Source: Bacteroidales bacterium | GTDB taxonomy: Bacteria; Bacteroidota; Bacteroidia; Bacteroidales; UBA10428 | Assembly: GCA_016926235.1 (NCBI GenBank) | Contig: JAFGOZ010000143.1 | Location: 1 to 64,000, forward strand | DNA: 64,000 nucleotides | Direction: 5' to 3' | Shown here: positions 25,866 to 38,523 of the stretch, piece after piece | Numbering within the stretch: position 1 is the stretch's first letter | Layout of the letters: every line of letters starts with the position of its first letter | Program-made: the position numbers and the translations under genes | Notes under the pieces: model-generated | Told to the model about the DNA's origin: nothing | The model's input: only the letters and a program-made list of their open reading frames with translations | Databases searched by the model: none

Positions 25866-27515
25866 ATGAGACATTTTCAATTCTTACTTATATTTCTCAT
25901 TCTTCCTACGGGCTATAATTTAAGTTATACCCAGGATATAAAAAAGGAAGTTAAAGTAGTAAAGCCCTACGAGCCTACTTTATCTGACGCTGTAAAAATT
26001 AATTTTATGCCAAAAATTAATGACACCACTACCCTGTCAACGGATTTTAACTATGCCATAGAACCAAAGGTTATGGATGCAGGATTTAATCCCCGGCCGA
26101 TCTCTGCAGCTAAAATGGTAAATGAACCATTGCCTAAATTATATAAAAGTCACCTTAAAGTTGGATTTGGAAATTATTTCACACCTCTCATTGAACTTTC
26201 TCTGCACAACCTAAGGTCAAAGAACCTGTCTTATGGGGCAAACGTGAACCATATTTCGTCACATGGAAAAATAAAACTTGAAAATGAAGAAAAGGTATTT
26301 GCCGGTTATAGCAACACCAGTTTTAATCTTTTTGGTAAAAAAATCCTGAAAAATTCAGTTATAGCAGGAGATATAAATATTTACAATAATGTCGTCCATC
26401 ATTATGGATACAATCCTGACCTGGATACAACTCTTGAAAAGGAGGATATTCGCCAGAGTTTTATAAATGTTGGTATTAATACAAAATATTATTCAACGTA
26501 TCTTGATTCTTTACATGTAAATTATTCAGGCTATATTGACTATGCATACTTTACCGATGCAAATGATAATTTTGAGAACTCCTTTTATATTGGAGCTGAT
26601 TTCGATAAAATAATTGAAAAACAAGATGTAGGATTAAACTTCTCATTACAGCATTTTGCACTTTCCGGTTCTATTGATTCAAGTAATAATACAATACTTG
26701 GTATTTCTCCATGGATATCAAGACACGGAAGTGAATGGAGATATCAGCTCGGTTTCAATACCTATTTTGACATGGCACATAGCGAAACCAAAGTGCACTT
26801 TTCACCAAGAGCACAGCTGCAATTTGTTGTAGTAGAAAACATTCTCGTACCATATATTGGGATAACAGGAAATTATGAGGCGAATAACTACAGAAAAATT
26901 GCATTGGAAAATCCATTTATTATACCCAACCTTCATGTGAAAAACACAAACCATAAAATTATTGCCTATACAGGATTAAAAGGCAGGTATAGTAAAGATA
27001 TTTCATTCAATATTAAAGCTTCCTATTCAATTATTGAGGATTTATACTTTTATGTGAATGATAGCAACTCAATCCTTGAAAATCAATTTGACGTAACCTA
27101 TGATAATGCAGAAGTAGCAAATATATATGCTGATTTCAGCTATACTTTCTCTCCTCAGCTATCTTTTACATTAAAAGGAAATTATTATAACTATCAACTC
27201 AACGATGGATTACATGCCTGGTACAGACCCGATTTTGATGTTACCCTTTCATCTGCTTATAATCTCCGCAATAAAATATTTGTTTATACTGACATCATCG
27301 GAATAGGTAAACGCTATGCAAAACTAAACGGAGCAGATGATTCTAAGGAATTACCGGCAAATGTTGATTTGAACCTGGCTATCGAATACCAATACACAAA
27401 GAATCTTTCAGCCTTTTTGAGAATAAATAATATTCTTGGTTCCAAATATTACTTTTATAACTTTTATCCCTCACAGGGCTTTAATTTCATGGCAGGTTTT
27501 ACCTACTCATTATAG
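25866..27515 (+). CDS. Outer membrane beta-barrel protein paired with the TPR protein
   Basis: The start is set at ATG 25866 because it directly precedes a good signal peptide (MRHFQFLLIFLILP, ending near SYTQ). The upstream in-frame TTG overlaps the previous stop codon. The 549-residue product has a short periplasmic lead with VKPYEPTLSDAVKINFMP, then many amphipathic beta-strands ending in the aromatic-terminated NFMAGFTYSL, as in outer membrane barrels. It lacks a TonB plug domain. Function unknown; the tight linkage to the TPR gene suggests a joint envelope role. Confidence 0.72.
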   Translation: MRHFQFLLIFLILPTGYNLSYTQDIKKEVKVVKPYEPTLSDAVKINFMPKINDTTTLSTDFNYAIEPKVMDAGFNPRPISAAKMVNEPLPKLYKSHLKVGFGNYFTPLIELSLHNLRSKNLSYGANVNHISSHGKIKLENEEKVFAGYSNTSFNLFGKKILKNSVIAGDINIYNNVVHHYGYNPDLDTTLEKEDIRQSFINVGINTKYYSTYLDSLHVNYSGYIDYAYFTDANDNFENSFYIGADFDKIIEKQDVGLNFSLQHFALSGSIDSSNNTILGISPWISRHGSEWRYQLGFNTYFDMAHSETKVHFSPRAQLQFVVVENILVPYIGITGNYEANNYRKIALENPFIIPNLHVKNTNHKIIAYTGLKGRYSKDISFNIKASYSIIEDLYFYVNDSNSILENQFDVTYDNAEVANIYADFSYTFSPQLSFTLKGNYYNYQLNDGLHAWYRPDFDVTLSSAYNLRNKIFVYTDIIGIGKRYAKLNGADDSKELPANVDLNLAIEYQYTKNLSAFLRINNILGSKYYFYNFYPSQGFNFMAGFTYSL

Positions 27516-29882
<2,367 letters not shown>

Positions 29883-29883
<1 letters not shown>

Positions 29884-29914
29884 AAAAAGACCGCAAAAAT
29901 GCGGCCTTTTTTTT
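29883..29914 (+). terminator. Terminator of gyrB
   Basis: AAAAAAGACCGC pairs with GCGGCCTTTTTT with one A-C mismatch across a six-base loop, directly after the gyrB stop, and is followed by T. Confidence 0.85.
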
Positions 29915-30216
29915 ACCCTATTAAATAACCCAACCCAAAAAACTACATAGTAAAAATATAACAAAACTTACTGAAAATAAACAATATATAGGTGAAATTA
30001 GTCACTTCTAACAGATGATTTACATCAACAAATTTGAAGTCTTATTTTGTAATATTAATTAATGTATGACACCACTCCAAAACATCAATAAACAAAACAC
30101 TTGTAGTACAATAAATATTTTTTAAACACTACTATTTTTTGTAAAAGAATTTGATTTTAATAAATATTATTCTGTAAATTTATTATTCAATTATCTCAAA
30201 TAATAAAATATATCTA
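29915..30216. other. AT-rich intergenic region, nothing recognised
   Basis: About 300 bases after the gyrB terminator are strongly AT-rich and hold no open frame, hairpin or promoter that I can support. Confidence 0.5.
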
Positions 30217-30687
30217 ATGAAAATGAAGAACTTTTTTGTCAGCATCCTGCTTGCAGCTATCTCATTCGGTTGTAATATGGAGAACACTTCCACCTCAATA
30301 GGACTTACTGTTGAAGATTCATATTTTGCTACTGAAAATGAAGATGGCTACTTAGAAAAGGCTCCAAATAATACTTTTAAAGCTGGAGAAAACATTAACA
30401 TGGTTTTAATAAACGTATCCGGATTTAAAAAAGGAGAAGACGGCTTAAACTCTTTTGAAATGGAAATGGAAGTATATGACAGCGAAGGTAAATTAATACT
30501 CTCTCTCGGCAATCTACTGGGAGAAGGTGGCCATATAAGCCTTGAAAATAATATTGCTGAATCGCCATATGCTTCTTTGACCAGTACGGAAAACCTGCAA
30601 CCGGGTACGTACAAATGGAAATTATCTATATACGATAATATTAGTGGAGGACATGCTACCGAATCAAAGACTTTTACCATTGAGTAG
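30217..30687 (+). CDS. Small lipoprotein, unknown function
   Basis: The 156-residue protein has a lipoprotein signal (SILLAAISFGC, lipid Cys19). The remaining beta-sandwich-like domain contains FKAGENINMVLINVSGF, MEMEVYDSEGKLILS and LQPGTYKWKLSIYDNISGG, a pattern of Ig-like or BsuPI-like extracellular domains. It is a single gene followed by a nested hairpin. I do not recognise the family. Confidence 0.6.
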   Translation: MKMKNFFVSILLAAISFGCNMENTSTSIGLTVEDSYFATENEDGYLEKAPNNTFKAGENINMVLINVSGFKKGEDGLNSFEMEMEVYDSEGKLILSLGNLLGEGGHISLENNIAESPYASLTSTENLQPGTYKWKLSIYDNISGGHATESKTFTIE

Positions 30688-30739
30688 TATGCTATAATAA
30701 TACGATTTAATTGAATTATTTCAATTAAATTATACTACT
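30683..30739 (+). terminator. Nested hairpin after the small lipoprotein gene
   Basis: ATTTAATTGAA (30705-30715) pairs perfectly with TTCAATTAAAT (30720-30730), and an outer pair AGTAGTAT (30683-30690) with ATACTACT (30732-30739) encloses it. There is little GC and no T-run, so its terminator role is tentative. Confidence 0.4.
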
Positions 30740-30854
30740 TATGTTTAAATCCCGGATGTCTGCTTGTAATACTCTAAAATTACCAATTTCTCAATAATAA
30801 AACATAGGTAGCGGTTACTACTTCAATGTAATACATACAATATGGTTCCTTACG

Positions 30855-32138
30855 ATGGGAGAATATTTAAAATATAATCTTTTATTCTATTTATTAATAG
30901 GTATACCATACACTCCCTTTTGGTTAACCTCAATTGCACAGAATGGAGTTTATCTTATTGAGAGTAATGAAAATGACTCAAGCTCAACATATTCTTCAAT
31001 TAAAGCAATAACTATAACGAACAAACATGATATTATACTTGTCAGCAATTACATTAATAACAGAAATACTGTGCATTCCTGTCAATTAATAAAACTTAAC
31101 AGTCGACTTGAAAAAATAGCAGATTTGTCATTTGGAAGTGCCGAAATTATTAACCTCTACAAGCCCCTTATTCTTCCGGATAATTCCATTCAATTATTCT
31201 GTACAGCTTCAAAACATGGTTTTTTCAATCCGGTTGTCTACAGCATTGAACAAAACCTGGACGCATTTGATGAAAAAGATATATATACCAATCAATCCAC
31301 CTATATTGGAGGAATTGTTGAGGTTGATTCTCAAAATATAATAATTGTACAAAGTGTTAAGGATGAATCTAATACATACAATATTAATATTTTTCAGTTT
31401 AATACAAAAACAAATCAGGAAATATGGAGTAACCGGGTTATTAGTGAACTTCATGAATTGCCTTCAAATATAATATTATTAAAAGACTATAGTATTGTAG
31501 TGTTAGCTAAACGGTATGACCATTCTTTTTCTTCATATAGTCCAATAATTTATAGGTTATCGCCAGTTGGTGAAAAAATTTGGTTAAAGGACATGACATC
31601 TACAATTCATGGCTTTCATACTCATGATATTATCCAATCAGATAATAATAATTTAATATACATAAGCTCATATCAGGGCCGCAATAACCAAATACCACAA
31701 ACCCTTCTCGTTTCAATAAATATCGAAAATGGAAATACTATACAAAAAGAGGTAATTGATACCCTGAAAGCAAACGGAATAATTCAGCTTTCAAATGGCA
31801 ATTTTTTAATTTATGGTAGTCAAAATCCATCTTTTAATAACCCCTCTCATTCAATTGCATCATATGTTTTAATAAGTCGAGAATTTAAACAGATTTATTC
31901 GTATGAATTAAACTCTTTAAACTTTGTTAATAATAAAGCTTCAGAGATAAAAAAAAGTTCTATATCACAAGGTTCAGAAATCTTAACTGGGACAAGGCTA
32001 TTTAATAATAGTATCATTTTAGGAGGAAATATTCTACTTATTAATAATGATAAGAATGAAAATTCACAATCAAAAGAAATAAAACAATACGTATTAATGT
32101 TTTATACGGATTATGCAGGTTTTATTCAAAATAATTAA
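30855..32138 (+). CDS. Secreted beta-propeller-like protein, unknown function
   Basis: The 427-residue protein starts with a hydrophobic segment (about residues 8-28, then SIAQNG) that looks like a signal peptide. The rest consists of repeated beta units of the type IIVVQSVKDESNTYNINIFQ, IVVLAKRYDHSFSSYSP and NLIYISSYQGRNNQIPQTLL, about 45-50 residues apart, which suggests a propeller. No catalytic motif is visible. It lies 99 bp upstream of a histidine kinase on the same strand and could supply a sensory partner, but this is speculative. Confidence 0.55.
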   Translation: MGEYLKYNLLFYLLIGIPYTPFWLTSIAQNGVYLIESNENDSSSTYSSIKAITITNKHDIILVSNYINNRNTVHSCQLIKLNSRLEKIADLSFGSAEIINLYKPLILPDNSIQLFCTASKHGFFNPVVYSIEQNLDAFDEKDIYTNQSTYIGGIVEVDSQNIIIVQSVKDESNTYNINIFQFNTKTNQEIWSNRVISELHELPSNIILLKDYSIVVLAKRYDHSFSSYSPIIYRLSPVGEKIWLKDMTSTIHGFHTHDIIQSDNNNLIYISSYQGRNNQIPQTLLVSINIENGNTIQKEVIDTLKANGIIQLSNGNFLIYGSQNPSFNNPSHSIASYVLISREFKQIYSYELNSLNFVNNKASEIKKSSISQGSEILTGTRLFNNSIILGGNILLINNDKNENSQSKEIKQYVLMFYTDYAGFIQNN

Positions 32139-32237
32139 AACAATTATATTCTACAGGCCGTTTAATATAATAGTGACAATAGAATATTATATTCTTCCTT
32201 GTGGGATATTAAAAACAAAATTAACCAAACCAAAGAA

Positions 32238-34586
32238 ATGAGTTATTCAAATAAAACAAAAGAGCAACTCATCAAAGAATTGGAAGTACTTAAAACGGAA
32301 CTGGAGAATTTAAAAATTTCACAACTAACAGATGATGTATCATCTGAAGGTCAGGACCGCATTAACTGCATTTTTAATAATTCTACACTTGGGCTATACA
32401 GAAGCACCCCTGATGGAAGGATACTTATGGCCAACCCTGCCCTTATTAAAATGCTAGGATATAAAAACTTTAATGATTTAGCCAGGCGAAATCTTGAAAA
32501 AGATGGTTACGAGCCTTCATATGATCGAAAGACATATAAGGAGCAAATGGAAAAATTCGGAAAAGTAGTAGGTCTTGAATCTATATGGAAAAAATATAAT
32601 GGAGAATTAATATATGTTAGGGAGAATGCCGTTGCCTTCTACAGCAATGATAAAAATATCAGGTATTATGAAGGCACTGTCGAAGATATCACAACCTATA
32701 TTAAAACCGTAAATATTCTTAGAGACAGGGAAGAAATTCTTAGAAACATATACCTTGCCTCACCCTACGCAATTAGTCTTATTGATTTACAAGGCAATAT
32801 AATTGATTGCAACATAGCAAAAGAAAAACTATATGGTTACAATAAAGGAGAATTGATAGGAAAGAATATCAGTATTTTTCATCAGAAAGAGGACATTAAG
32901 AAATCACAAAAACTATTTAAAAGAATCTTAAAAGAAGGATTTCTTACAGGCCATGAATTCCTTCTTCGAAGAAAGAATGGACAGACTTTTATAGGTGAAT
33001 TTTCAGGAAGTGTAATAAAAGATAAAAATGGAAAACCTCAATCAATTGTTTCAATAACTCATGATATAACATGCAGAAAACAATCTGAAGAACTTATCAG
33101 ACAAAGTGAAGAAAAATATCGCTCACTTTTTGAGAATATGTTAAATGGTTTAATACTATTTGAGTTAGTCTATGACAAAAAAGGAGAACCGGTTGATGGA
33201 AGGTATATTGAGGTAAACCATCTATATGAGGAAGTTTTTAGAATAAAAAGGGAAAATATTTTAGGCAGAACACAGAAAGAAATTTATGGATTTGTTGATC
33301 CGGAATTAATTTCAAAACTAATGGAGGTAATAAAGTATAACAAAGCTGTTCATTTTGACTATCAACTAAAAACTGTAAACAAAATTCTTGATGTATATGC
33401 TTATAGCCCCAAAAAAGGACAAATAGCGGCCATTTTTAACGATATTACGGATAGGAAAAGGGTTGAACAAGAACTTATTTTTGAAAAAAACCTCCTTGAA
33501 ACATTTATGAATAATACGGTAGACCATATTTACTTTAAAGATATGAATAGTAGGTTTGTAAGGGTAAATAAAGCCTGGGCAAAAGCAAGAGCATCAAAAT
33601 TAAATTCCGACCCGCATAGGGTAGTTGGACTAAGTGATTATGACTTCTTTTCAAAAGAAATTGCAGAACAAACCTTAAAAGATGAGAAAAGCATCATTGA
33701 GTCTGGAAGACCATTAGTTCAGAAAATTGAGATAAGGCCTGGCAAAAATTCCAGGGATCATTATATTTCAACAACCAAAATGCCATTTTTTAATGCTGAT
33801 GGTAAATTAGCCGGCACTTTTGGAATATCTCGAGACATCACAAGCTTAATTGAATTCGAAAAATCTTTACAAAAATCGGAAAAAGAATTACAAGAATTGA
33901 ATGCTACAAAAGATAAGTTTTTCTCAATTGTAGCCCATGACCTGAAAAATCCATTTGGGAGTGTAATGAATTTTGCCAATTTAATTTTAAGCAACCTGGA
34001 AACCCTTGAGCATGAAAGAATAATAAAATATGTCTCTGCCATCTTTGAAACATCAAAACAGGGATTTAACCTGTTAGAAAATTTACTGGAATGGTCAAGG
34101 TCTCAAACAGGTAAAATCATATATAATCCGACTAATTTAAGCATTAACAGTCTGACAGAATCAAACATTAGTTTTGTCGAACATGCTGCTGCAAAGAAAG
34201 AAATATCGATACAAAATATGCTTGAAGAAAAGTTGACCGCCTATGCTGATCCCAACATGACATCCACAGTTCTACGCAATCTATTGTCAAATGCAGTAAA
34301 ATTTACAAACACTCAGGGAAAAATTAAAATCTATAATATTAAAAGAAAGAATTATTTAGAATTATTTATCGAGGACAATGGTGTTGGAATCCCAAAAGAA
34401 GAATTAAACAAACTATTTAAAATAGACGAAGACTATACAACCCGTGGAACAGATAACGAAAAAGGAACAGGTTTAGGATTGATCATTGCGAAAGAATTTG
34501 TTACAAAGAATAAGGGTGAGATTAAAGTTAAAAGTAAGGAAGGAAAAGGCAGTATCTTTAGTTTCACTTTACCCCTGGCACAATAG
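32238..34586 (+). CDS. Soluble multi-PAS sensor histidine kinase
   Basis: The ATG at 32238 (MSYSNKTKEQLIKELEVLK) is preferred over an upstream in-frame TTG at 32199; it gives 782 residues. After a coiled coil come four PAS domains (roughly 45-165, 168-290, 295-415 and 418-540). Next are HisKA with His567 in SIVAHDLKNPFG and a HATPase domain with the N box (LRNLLSNAVKFT) and GTGLGLI. No membrane helix is evident. The kinase core is almost the same as that of the kinase at 19412 (LNATKDKFFSI then AHDLKNPF), so the two are paralogues. No partner regulator is adjacent. Confidence 0.88.
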   Translation: MSYSNKTKEQLIKELEVLKTELENLKISQLTDDVSSEGQDRINCIFNNSTLGLYRSTPDGRILMANPALIKMLGYKNFNDLARRNLEKDGYEPSYDRKTYKEQMEKFGKVVGLESIWKKYNGELIYVRENAVAFYSNDKNIRYYEGTVEDITTYIKTVNILRDREEILRNIYLASPYAISLIDLQGNIIDCNIAKEKLYGYNKGELIGKNISIFHQKEDIKKSQKLFKRILKEGFLTGHEFLLRRKNGQTFIGEFSGSVIKDKNGKPQSIVSITHDITCRKQSEELIRQSEEKYRSLFENMLNGLILFELVYDKKGEPVDGRYIEVNHLYEEVFRIKRENILGRTQKEIYGFVDPELISKLMEVIKYNKAVHFDYQLKTVNKILDVYAYSPKKGQIAAIFNDITDRKRVEQELIFEKNLLETFMNNTVDHIYFKDMNSRFVRVNKAWAKARASKLNSDPHRVVGLSDYDFFSKEIAEQTLKDEKSIIESGRPLVQKIEIRPGKNSRDHYISTTKMPFFNADGKLAGTFGISRDITSLIEFEKSLQKSEKELQELNATKDKFFSIVAHDLKNPFGSVMNFANLILSNLETLEHERIIKYVSAIFETSKQGFNLLENLLEWSRSQTGKIIYNPTNLSINSLTESNISFVEHAAAKKEISIQNMLEEKLTAYADPNMTSTVLRNLLSNAVKFTNTQGKIKIYNIKRKNYLELFIEDNGVGIPKEELNKLFKIDEDYTTRGTDNEKGTGLGLIIAKEFVTKNKGEIKVKSKEGKGSIFSFTLPLAQ

Positions 34587-34778
34587 ATTTATTTTTGATT
34601 TTTTGGTTTAAACGATAATCAAATCCTCCTTCGAAGCCTGCAATGAGATAAATTTATTGCATCGTTAAACCCTACCAATGTTAATTATTGTTAAGCAGGT
34701 AACAATATAAAGTGCTTAGCGTTGTATAATAAAACAAAAGGATTGAAATTTGTAAAATAAATCTTAAAAAATAAATTT

Positions 34779-34786
34779 TAACTTTG
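34779..34786 (+). promoter_or_regulatory. -7 promoter box of the DegP gene
   Basis: TAACTTTG matches TAnnTTTG and lies 17 bases before the ATG, giving a very short leader. Confidence 0.45.
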
Positions 34787-34803
34787 AATAAAATAGTAGT
34801 GTT

Positions 34804-36237
34804 ATGAGAGCAAAAAAGATTTTAACCCCGGTACTTTCCGCATTTTTAGGAGGTATTTTAGCTTTATTAATATATTCCCAGTTTATTTCAACGAATAATA
34901 AGGTATATATTTCAGAACAGGCTAATCCTGTTCGCTATGCTAACTTACCAGCCAGTTTCACAACAGATGTCTTTGATTTTACGCTGGCTGCTGAAAACAC
35001 AGTTCATGGTGTTGTTCACGTTATGACTCAATCTGTAATAGAAAATGCTTACAGAAATCCCCTTTATGAGTTTTTTTACGGAGACAATTATAGCGAAAAA
35101 CAACCCGTTTTAGGATTTGGTTCGGGTGTAATCATATCAAATGATGGTTACATCGTAACAAATAATCATGTTATTGCCAATTCAGATAAAATTTTAGTAA
35201 CCCTCAATGATAATAGAAAATACGAAGCAAAGCTGGTAGGTACAGATCCCAGTACAGATCTGGCAGTGCTTAAAATTGATGAAAAAGACCTGCCATTTAT
35301 ACCTTATGGTGATTCTGAAAATATTAAAATCGGACAGTGGGTATTGGCAGTTGGCAATCCATACAATCTTACGTCATCTGTAACTGCAGGTATTATAAGT
35401 GCCAAGGGAAGAAATCTGGGAATCGTTGAAGATCAATACAGAATTGAATCTTTTATTCAAACCGATGCAGCACTTAACAAGGGAAATAGTGGAGGAGCTT
35501 TGGTAAATACAAATGGCGAACTTATTGGAATAAACACTGCAATTATATCTCCATCCGGGGGGTATTCAGGAAACTCATTTGCCATACCAGTAAGTATTGT
35601 TAAAAAAGTAGTTGCAGATATAATTGAATATGGAGAAGTACAAAGGGCTGTGCTTGGTGTCATTATAACCGATGTGGATGCAGATATTGCAAAAGGATTA
35701 AAACTTGATAATGTATCTGGTGTACACGTGGATGATCTTAGAAAAGGAGGTGCTGCTGCAGATGCCGGAATAGTAAAAGAAGATGTGATAGTCGCTATTA
35801 ACAACGTAGAAATCAAGAATGTAGCAGAGCTACAAGAGCAAATTAGTAAATATCGCCCGAATGATCAGATATCAGTCACTGTAATTCGTGATAGTAAAAG
35901 GAAACAATTTAACGTAACATTACGTAATATGTATGGTGACACTAATCTGGTAGACAGTTCGCAAGGTGTACTGGTACTAGGTGCAAAACTGGAAGAAGCA
36001 ACTTCCGGGGAAAGAGTGAAACTAAAAATTAAAAATGGCGTAAAAATCATTGATCTCGACAATGGAAAATTTAAAGATGCAGGAATTAAAGAAGGTTTTA
36101 TCATTTTACGCATCAACAACGAAGTTGTTAATAAACCTGCAGATGTTAAAACATTGCTCGAGAATACTCAAGGAGGTGTATATATTGAAGGGATATATCC
36201 AAATGGAGTAGTAGCTTATTATGCTTTTGGTATGTAA
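34804..36237 (+). CDS. DegP/HtrA-family periplasmic serine protease
   Basis: The 477-residue protein has an N-terminal signal or anchor helix (about residues 7-28) and a trypsin-like domain with the triad His122 (TNNHVI), Asp152 (STDLAV) and Ser229 (GNSGGA). Two PDZ domains follow (about 285-375 and 395-470). DegP-type proteases degrade or refold damaged envelope proteins. It is a single gene between its own -7 box and a strong terminator, next to rpoD. Confidence 0.93.
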   Translation: MRAKKILTPVLSAFLGGILALLIYSQFISTNNKVYISEQANPVRYANLPASFTTDVFDFTLAAENTVHGVVHVMTQSVIENAYRNPLYEFFYGDNYSEKQPVLGFGSGVIISNDGYIVTNNHVIANSDKILVTLNDNRKYEAKLVGTDPSTDLAVLKIDEKDLPFIPYGDSENIKIGQWVLAVGNPYNLTSSVTAGIISAKGRNLGIVEDQYRIESFIQTDAALNKGNSGGALVNTNGELIGINTAIISPSGGYSGNSFAIPVSIVKKVVADIIEYGEVQRAVLGVIITDVDADIAKGLKLDNVSGVHVDDLRKGGAAADAGIVKEDVIVAINNVEIKNVAELQEQISKYRPNDQISVTVIRDSKRKQFNVTLRNMYGDTNLVDSSQGVLVLGAKLEEATSGERVKLKIKNGVKIIDLDNGKFKDAGIKEGFIILRINNEVVNKPADVKTLLENTQGGVYIEGIYPNGVVAYYAFGM

Positions 36238-36256
36238 CTGCAGTACAATAATTTAT

Positions 36257-36288
36257 AAAAAAAGCCTGCAGTTGCAGGCTTTTTTTTG
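36257..36288 (+). terminator. Terminator of the DegP gene
   Basis: AAAAAAAGCCTGCA (36257-36270) pairs with TGCAGGCTTTTTTT across a two-base loop; the stem is GC-rich in its core and ends in T. Confidence 0.9.
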
Positions 36289-36359
36289 ATAAACATCTGA
36301 AAATTATATAGAAAAGAAAGTAAAATAATCTAAATTCGCAAAAATTTTTAAAGAAGCGT

Positions 36360-37220
36360 ATGAGACAGTTAAAGATCACGAAATCAATTACCAATCGTGA
36401 AAGTGCATCACTGGATAAGTATTTACAGGAAATAGGCAGGGAAGAACTTATCACAGTTGAAGAAGAAGTGGAGTTGGCGCAGAGAATCAGAAAAGGCGAC
36501 CGCTATGCTTTAGAAAAACTTACACGGGCAAATTTAAGGTTTGTGGTATCCGTGGCAAAACAATACCAAAACCAGGGTTTAAGCCTCCCCGATCTTATTA
36601 ATGAGGGAAATCTGGGCTTGATTAAAGCTGCTGAAAAATTTGATGAAACACGTGGGTTTAAGTTTATTTCCTACGCAGTGTGGTGGATCAGGCAGTCTAT
36701 CTTACAGGCATTAGCCGAACAATCAAGAATTGTCAGGCTTCCTTTAAACCAGGTAGGATCATTGAACAAAATAAACAAAGCCTACTCAAGGTTTGAACAG
36801 GAAAACGAACGAACACCTACACCAGAAGAAATTGCCGACACACTTGATATACCTAAAGAAAAAATTGCCGACACACTGAAAGTATCTGGCCGCCATGTAT
36901 CTGTTGACGCACCATTTGTAGATGGAGAAGATAACAGTTTACTGGATGTTCTTATCAACAACGACTCTCCAAAAGCTGACAAGATCCTTATCAGCGAATC
37001 TTTATCCAAAGAAGTGGAAAGATCGCTGGCAACCCTTACAGAAAGGGAAAGAGATATTATTAAACTTTTCTTCGGTATTGGAGTTCAAGAGATGACACTG
37101 GAAGAAATTGGTGACCGGTTTGGACTTACACGGGAAAGAGTAAGGCAAATTAAAGAAAAAGCCATCCGAAGGCTTAGACATACTTCAAGAAGTAAATTAC
37201 TAAAATCATACTTAGGATGA
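36360..37220 (+). CDS. rpoD: Primary RNA polymerase sigma factor
   Basis: The 286-residue protein is a sigma-70 of the Bacteroidota housekeeping type, lacking region 1.1. Region 1.2 ([15 protein letters not shown]), region 2 ([18 protein letters not shown], then [19 protein letters not shown]), region 3 (around ARNQ-like [12 protein letters not shown]) and the region 4 helix-turn-helix ([22 protein letters not shown]) are complete. Proteins of this type recognise the TTTG/TAnnTTTG promoters seen elsewhere in this window. It stands alone and has its own terminator. Confidence 0.95.
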   Translation: MRQLKITKSITNRESASLDKYLQEIGREELITVEEEVELAQRIRKGDRYALEKLTRANLRFVVSVAKQYQNQGLSLPDLINEGNLGLIKAAEKFDETRGFKFISYAVWWIRQSILQALAEQSRIVRLPLNQVGSLNKINKAYSRFEQENERTPTPEEIADTLDIPKEKIADTLKVSGRHVSVDAPFVDGEDNSLLDVLINNDSPKADKILISESLSKEVERSLATLTERERDIIKLFFGIGVQEMTLEEIGDRFGLTRERVRQIKEKAIRRLRHTSRSKLLKSYLG

Positions 37221-37223
37221 TAT

Positions 37224-37248
37224 AAAGAGGCTCAGGCCTCTTTTTTTG
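37224..37248 (+). terminator. Terminator of rpoD
   Basis: AAAGAGGC (37224-37231) pairs with GCCTCTTT (37236-37243) across a four-base loop, followed by further T, directly after the rpoD stop. Confidence 0.88.
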
Positions 37249-37284
37249 ATTTAAACACTGCGAGGAGTTGAACCTTTGCAGGGT

Positions 37285-38268
37285 TTATAGTTCCATATAA
37301 TATTGATTAGGCTGCAATTCAATCGATTCAATTTCAACCTCATTGACCAAATACTTCCTAATCTCCAAACAAAGGTGGCATTTATTTAAGTAACCATACT
37401 CCGGATTAAAACCATACATATTTACGGCCATATCATAGAAAGCTCGTATTCCTTTTGAATAAAGCATGAGAATAAAAGGGTATCTGTTTTCATTTAATTC
37501 TTTTCCCAAATCATCAATATGAATAGAAAATCCAGAACATAAACCTGGAATATAGTTTCCAAACAAATCCACATGAAAATGATCGGTTTTTGAGAGTTCT
37601 GTGCATCCATTGTTCTTATTCAATATACTTTCTAATGGAGTCAACTCAAATACTTGTTTAAAAGTATCAATAGCCCTGCCTCCAAAATGTGTCCAGTATC
37701 TGTTTGGTATGCCGGCTAAATACTCTTTACCAAATACTTCACTATACTCCTTCAATGAGTGTGTTGAAGAATCATCAAAACGACTTAAATCATTCATAAA
37801 ACCTTGTACCCACGGGAATACAGATAATCCGGTTCTTTGGCATGCGCTTATTAATTCTTTAACTCTACATAAAGGTATATACTCATTATGAAAAGGACTA
37901 ATTGATATTAATAATGTAGAAACTCCTTTGGCCCTGATAGCCCTAAGCTGCTCCTCCCCCTTCTCCTTATTAACAAACCATGATGAGTTCGTTTCGATAT
38001 AATCAATTCCAATTCCTTCCTGATTGGCTATATCCAATACATCCAATAATCCATCAAAATTCAGAAAAGGTTCTCCTCCACCTATATGAACTGAATAACA
38101 ACCTAAATCCTTTATCCATTTAAAATTATTACGTGCCTGTTCCCTCGTTATATATCTTTTTTCCCATTTTGGTGAGCATGCATATAAACAGTGTGCACAA
38201 CGGGATGTACAGTAATAATTTGTGATTATGCCACCTGAAAATATTGTTTGGATTATTAAGTTTTTCAT
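37285..38268 (-). CDS. Radical SAM protein of unknown substrate
   Basis: The 327-residue protein has the iron-sulfur motif Cys20-x3-Cys24-x2-Cys27 in YYCTSRCAHCLYAC and the SAM-binding GGEPFLN segment (near residue 60). A C-terminal KCHLCLEI pair together with the NNGCTEL and GLCSGF cysteines could hold a second cluster, as in SPASM or Twitch proteins. It stands alone, convergent with rpoD. No peptide precursor gene or dehydrogenase partner is visible next to it, so the substrate is not inferable. Confidence 0.8.
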   Translation of the reverse strand: MKNLIIQTIFSGGIITNYYCTSRCAHCLYACSPKWEKRYITREQARNNFKWIKDLGCYSVHIGGGEPFLNFDGLLDVLDIANQEGIGIDYIETNSSWFVNKEKGEEQLRAIRAKGVSTLLISISPFHNEYIPLCRVKELISACQRTGLSVFPWVQGFMNDLSRFDDSSTHSLKEYSEVFGKEYLAGIPNRYWTHFGGRAIDTFKQVFELTPLESILNKNNGCTELSKTDHFHVDLFGNYIPGLCSGFSIHIDDLGKELNENRYPFILMLYSKGIRAFYDMAVNMYGFNPEYGYLNKCHLCLEIRKYLVNEVEIESIELQPNQYYMEL

Positions 38269-38523
38269 TAAAACTTAAATTTTTACGTCATAATGGCTAT
38301 AAAAATAAACCGCCTTTTCAATAAACATCTGGTGTTACATAAGTTAATAAAAAAAAACATTAAGTCTGAATTTTGAAGCAAGTATTTTTACGCAAAAGAT
38401 GAAATAAAAATATCAGATATCTCATCTCTAAATACAAATCTATTAACATTTTAATACTTAAAGTCAATAAATATCCCAAATAATATTATTGTAAATTTAA
38501 GTTACAATTAAACTCTACTTATC

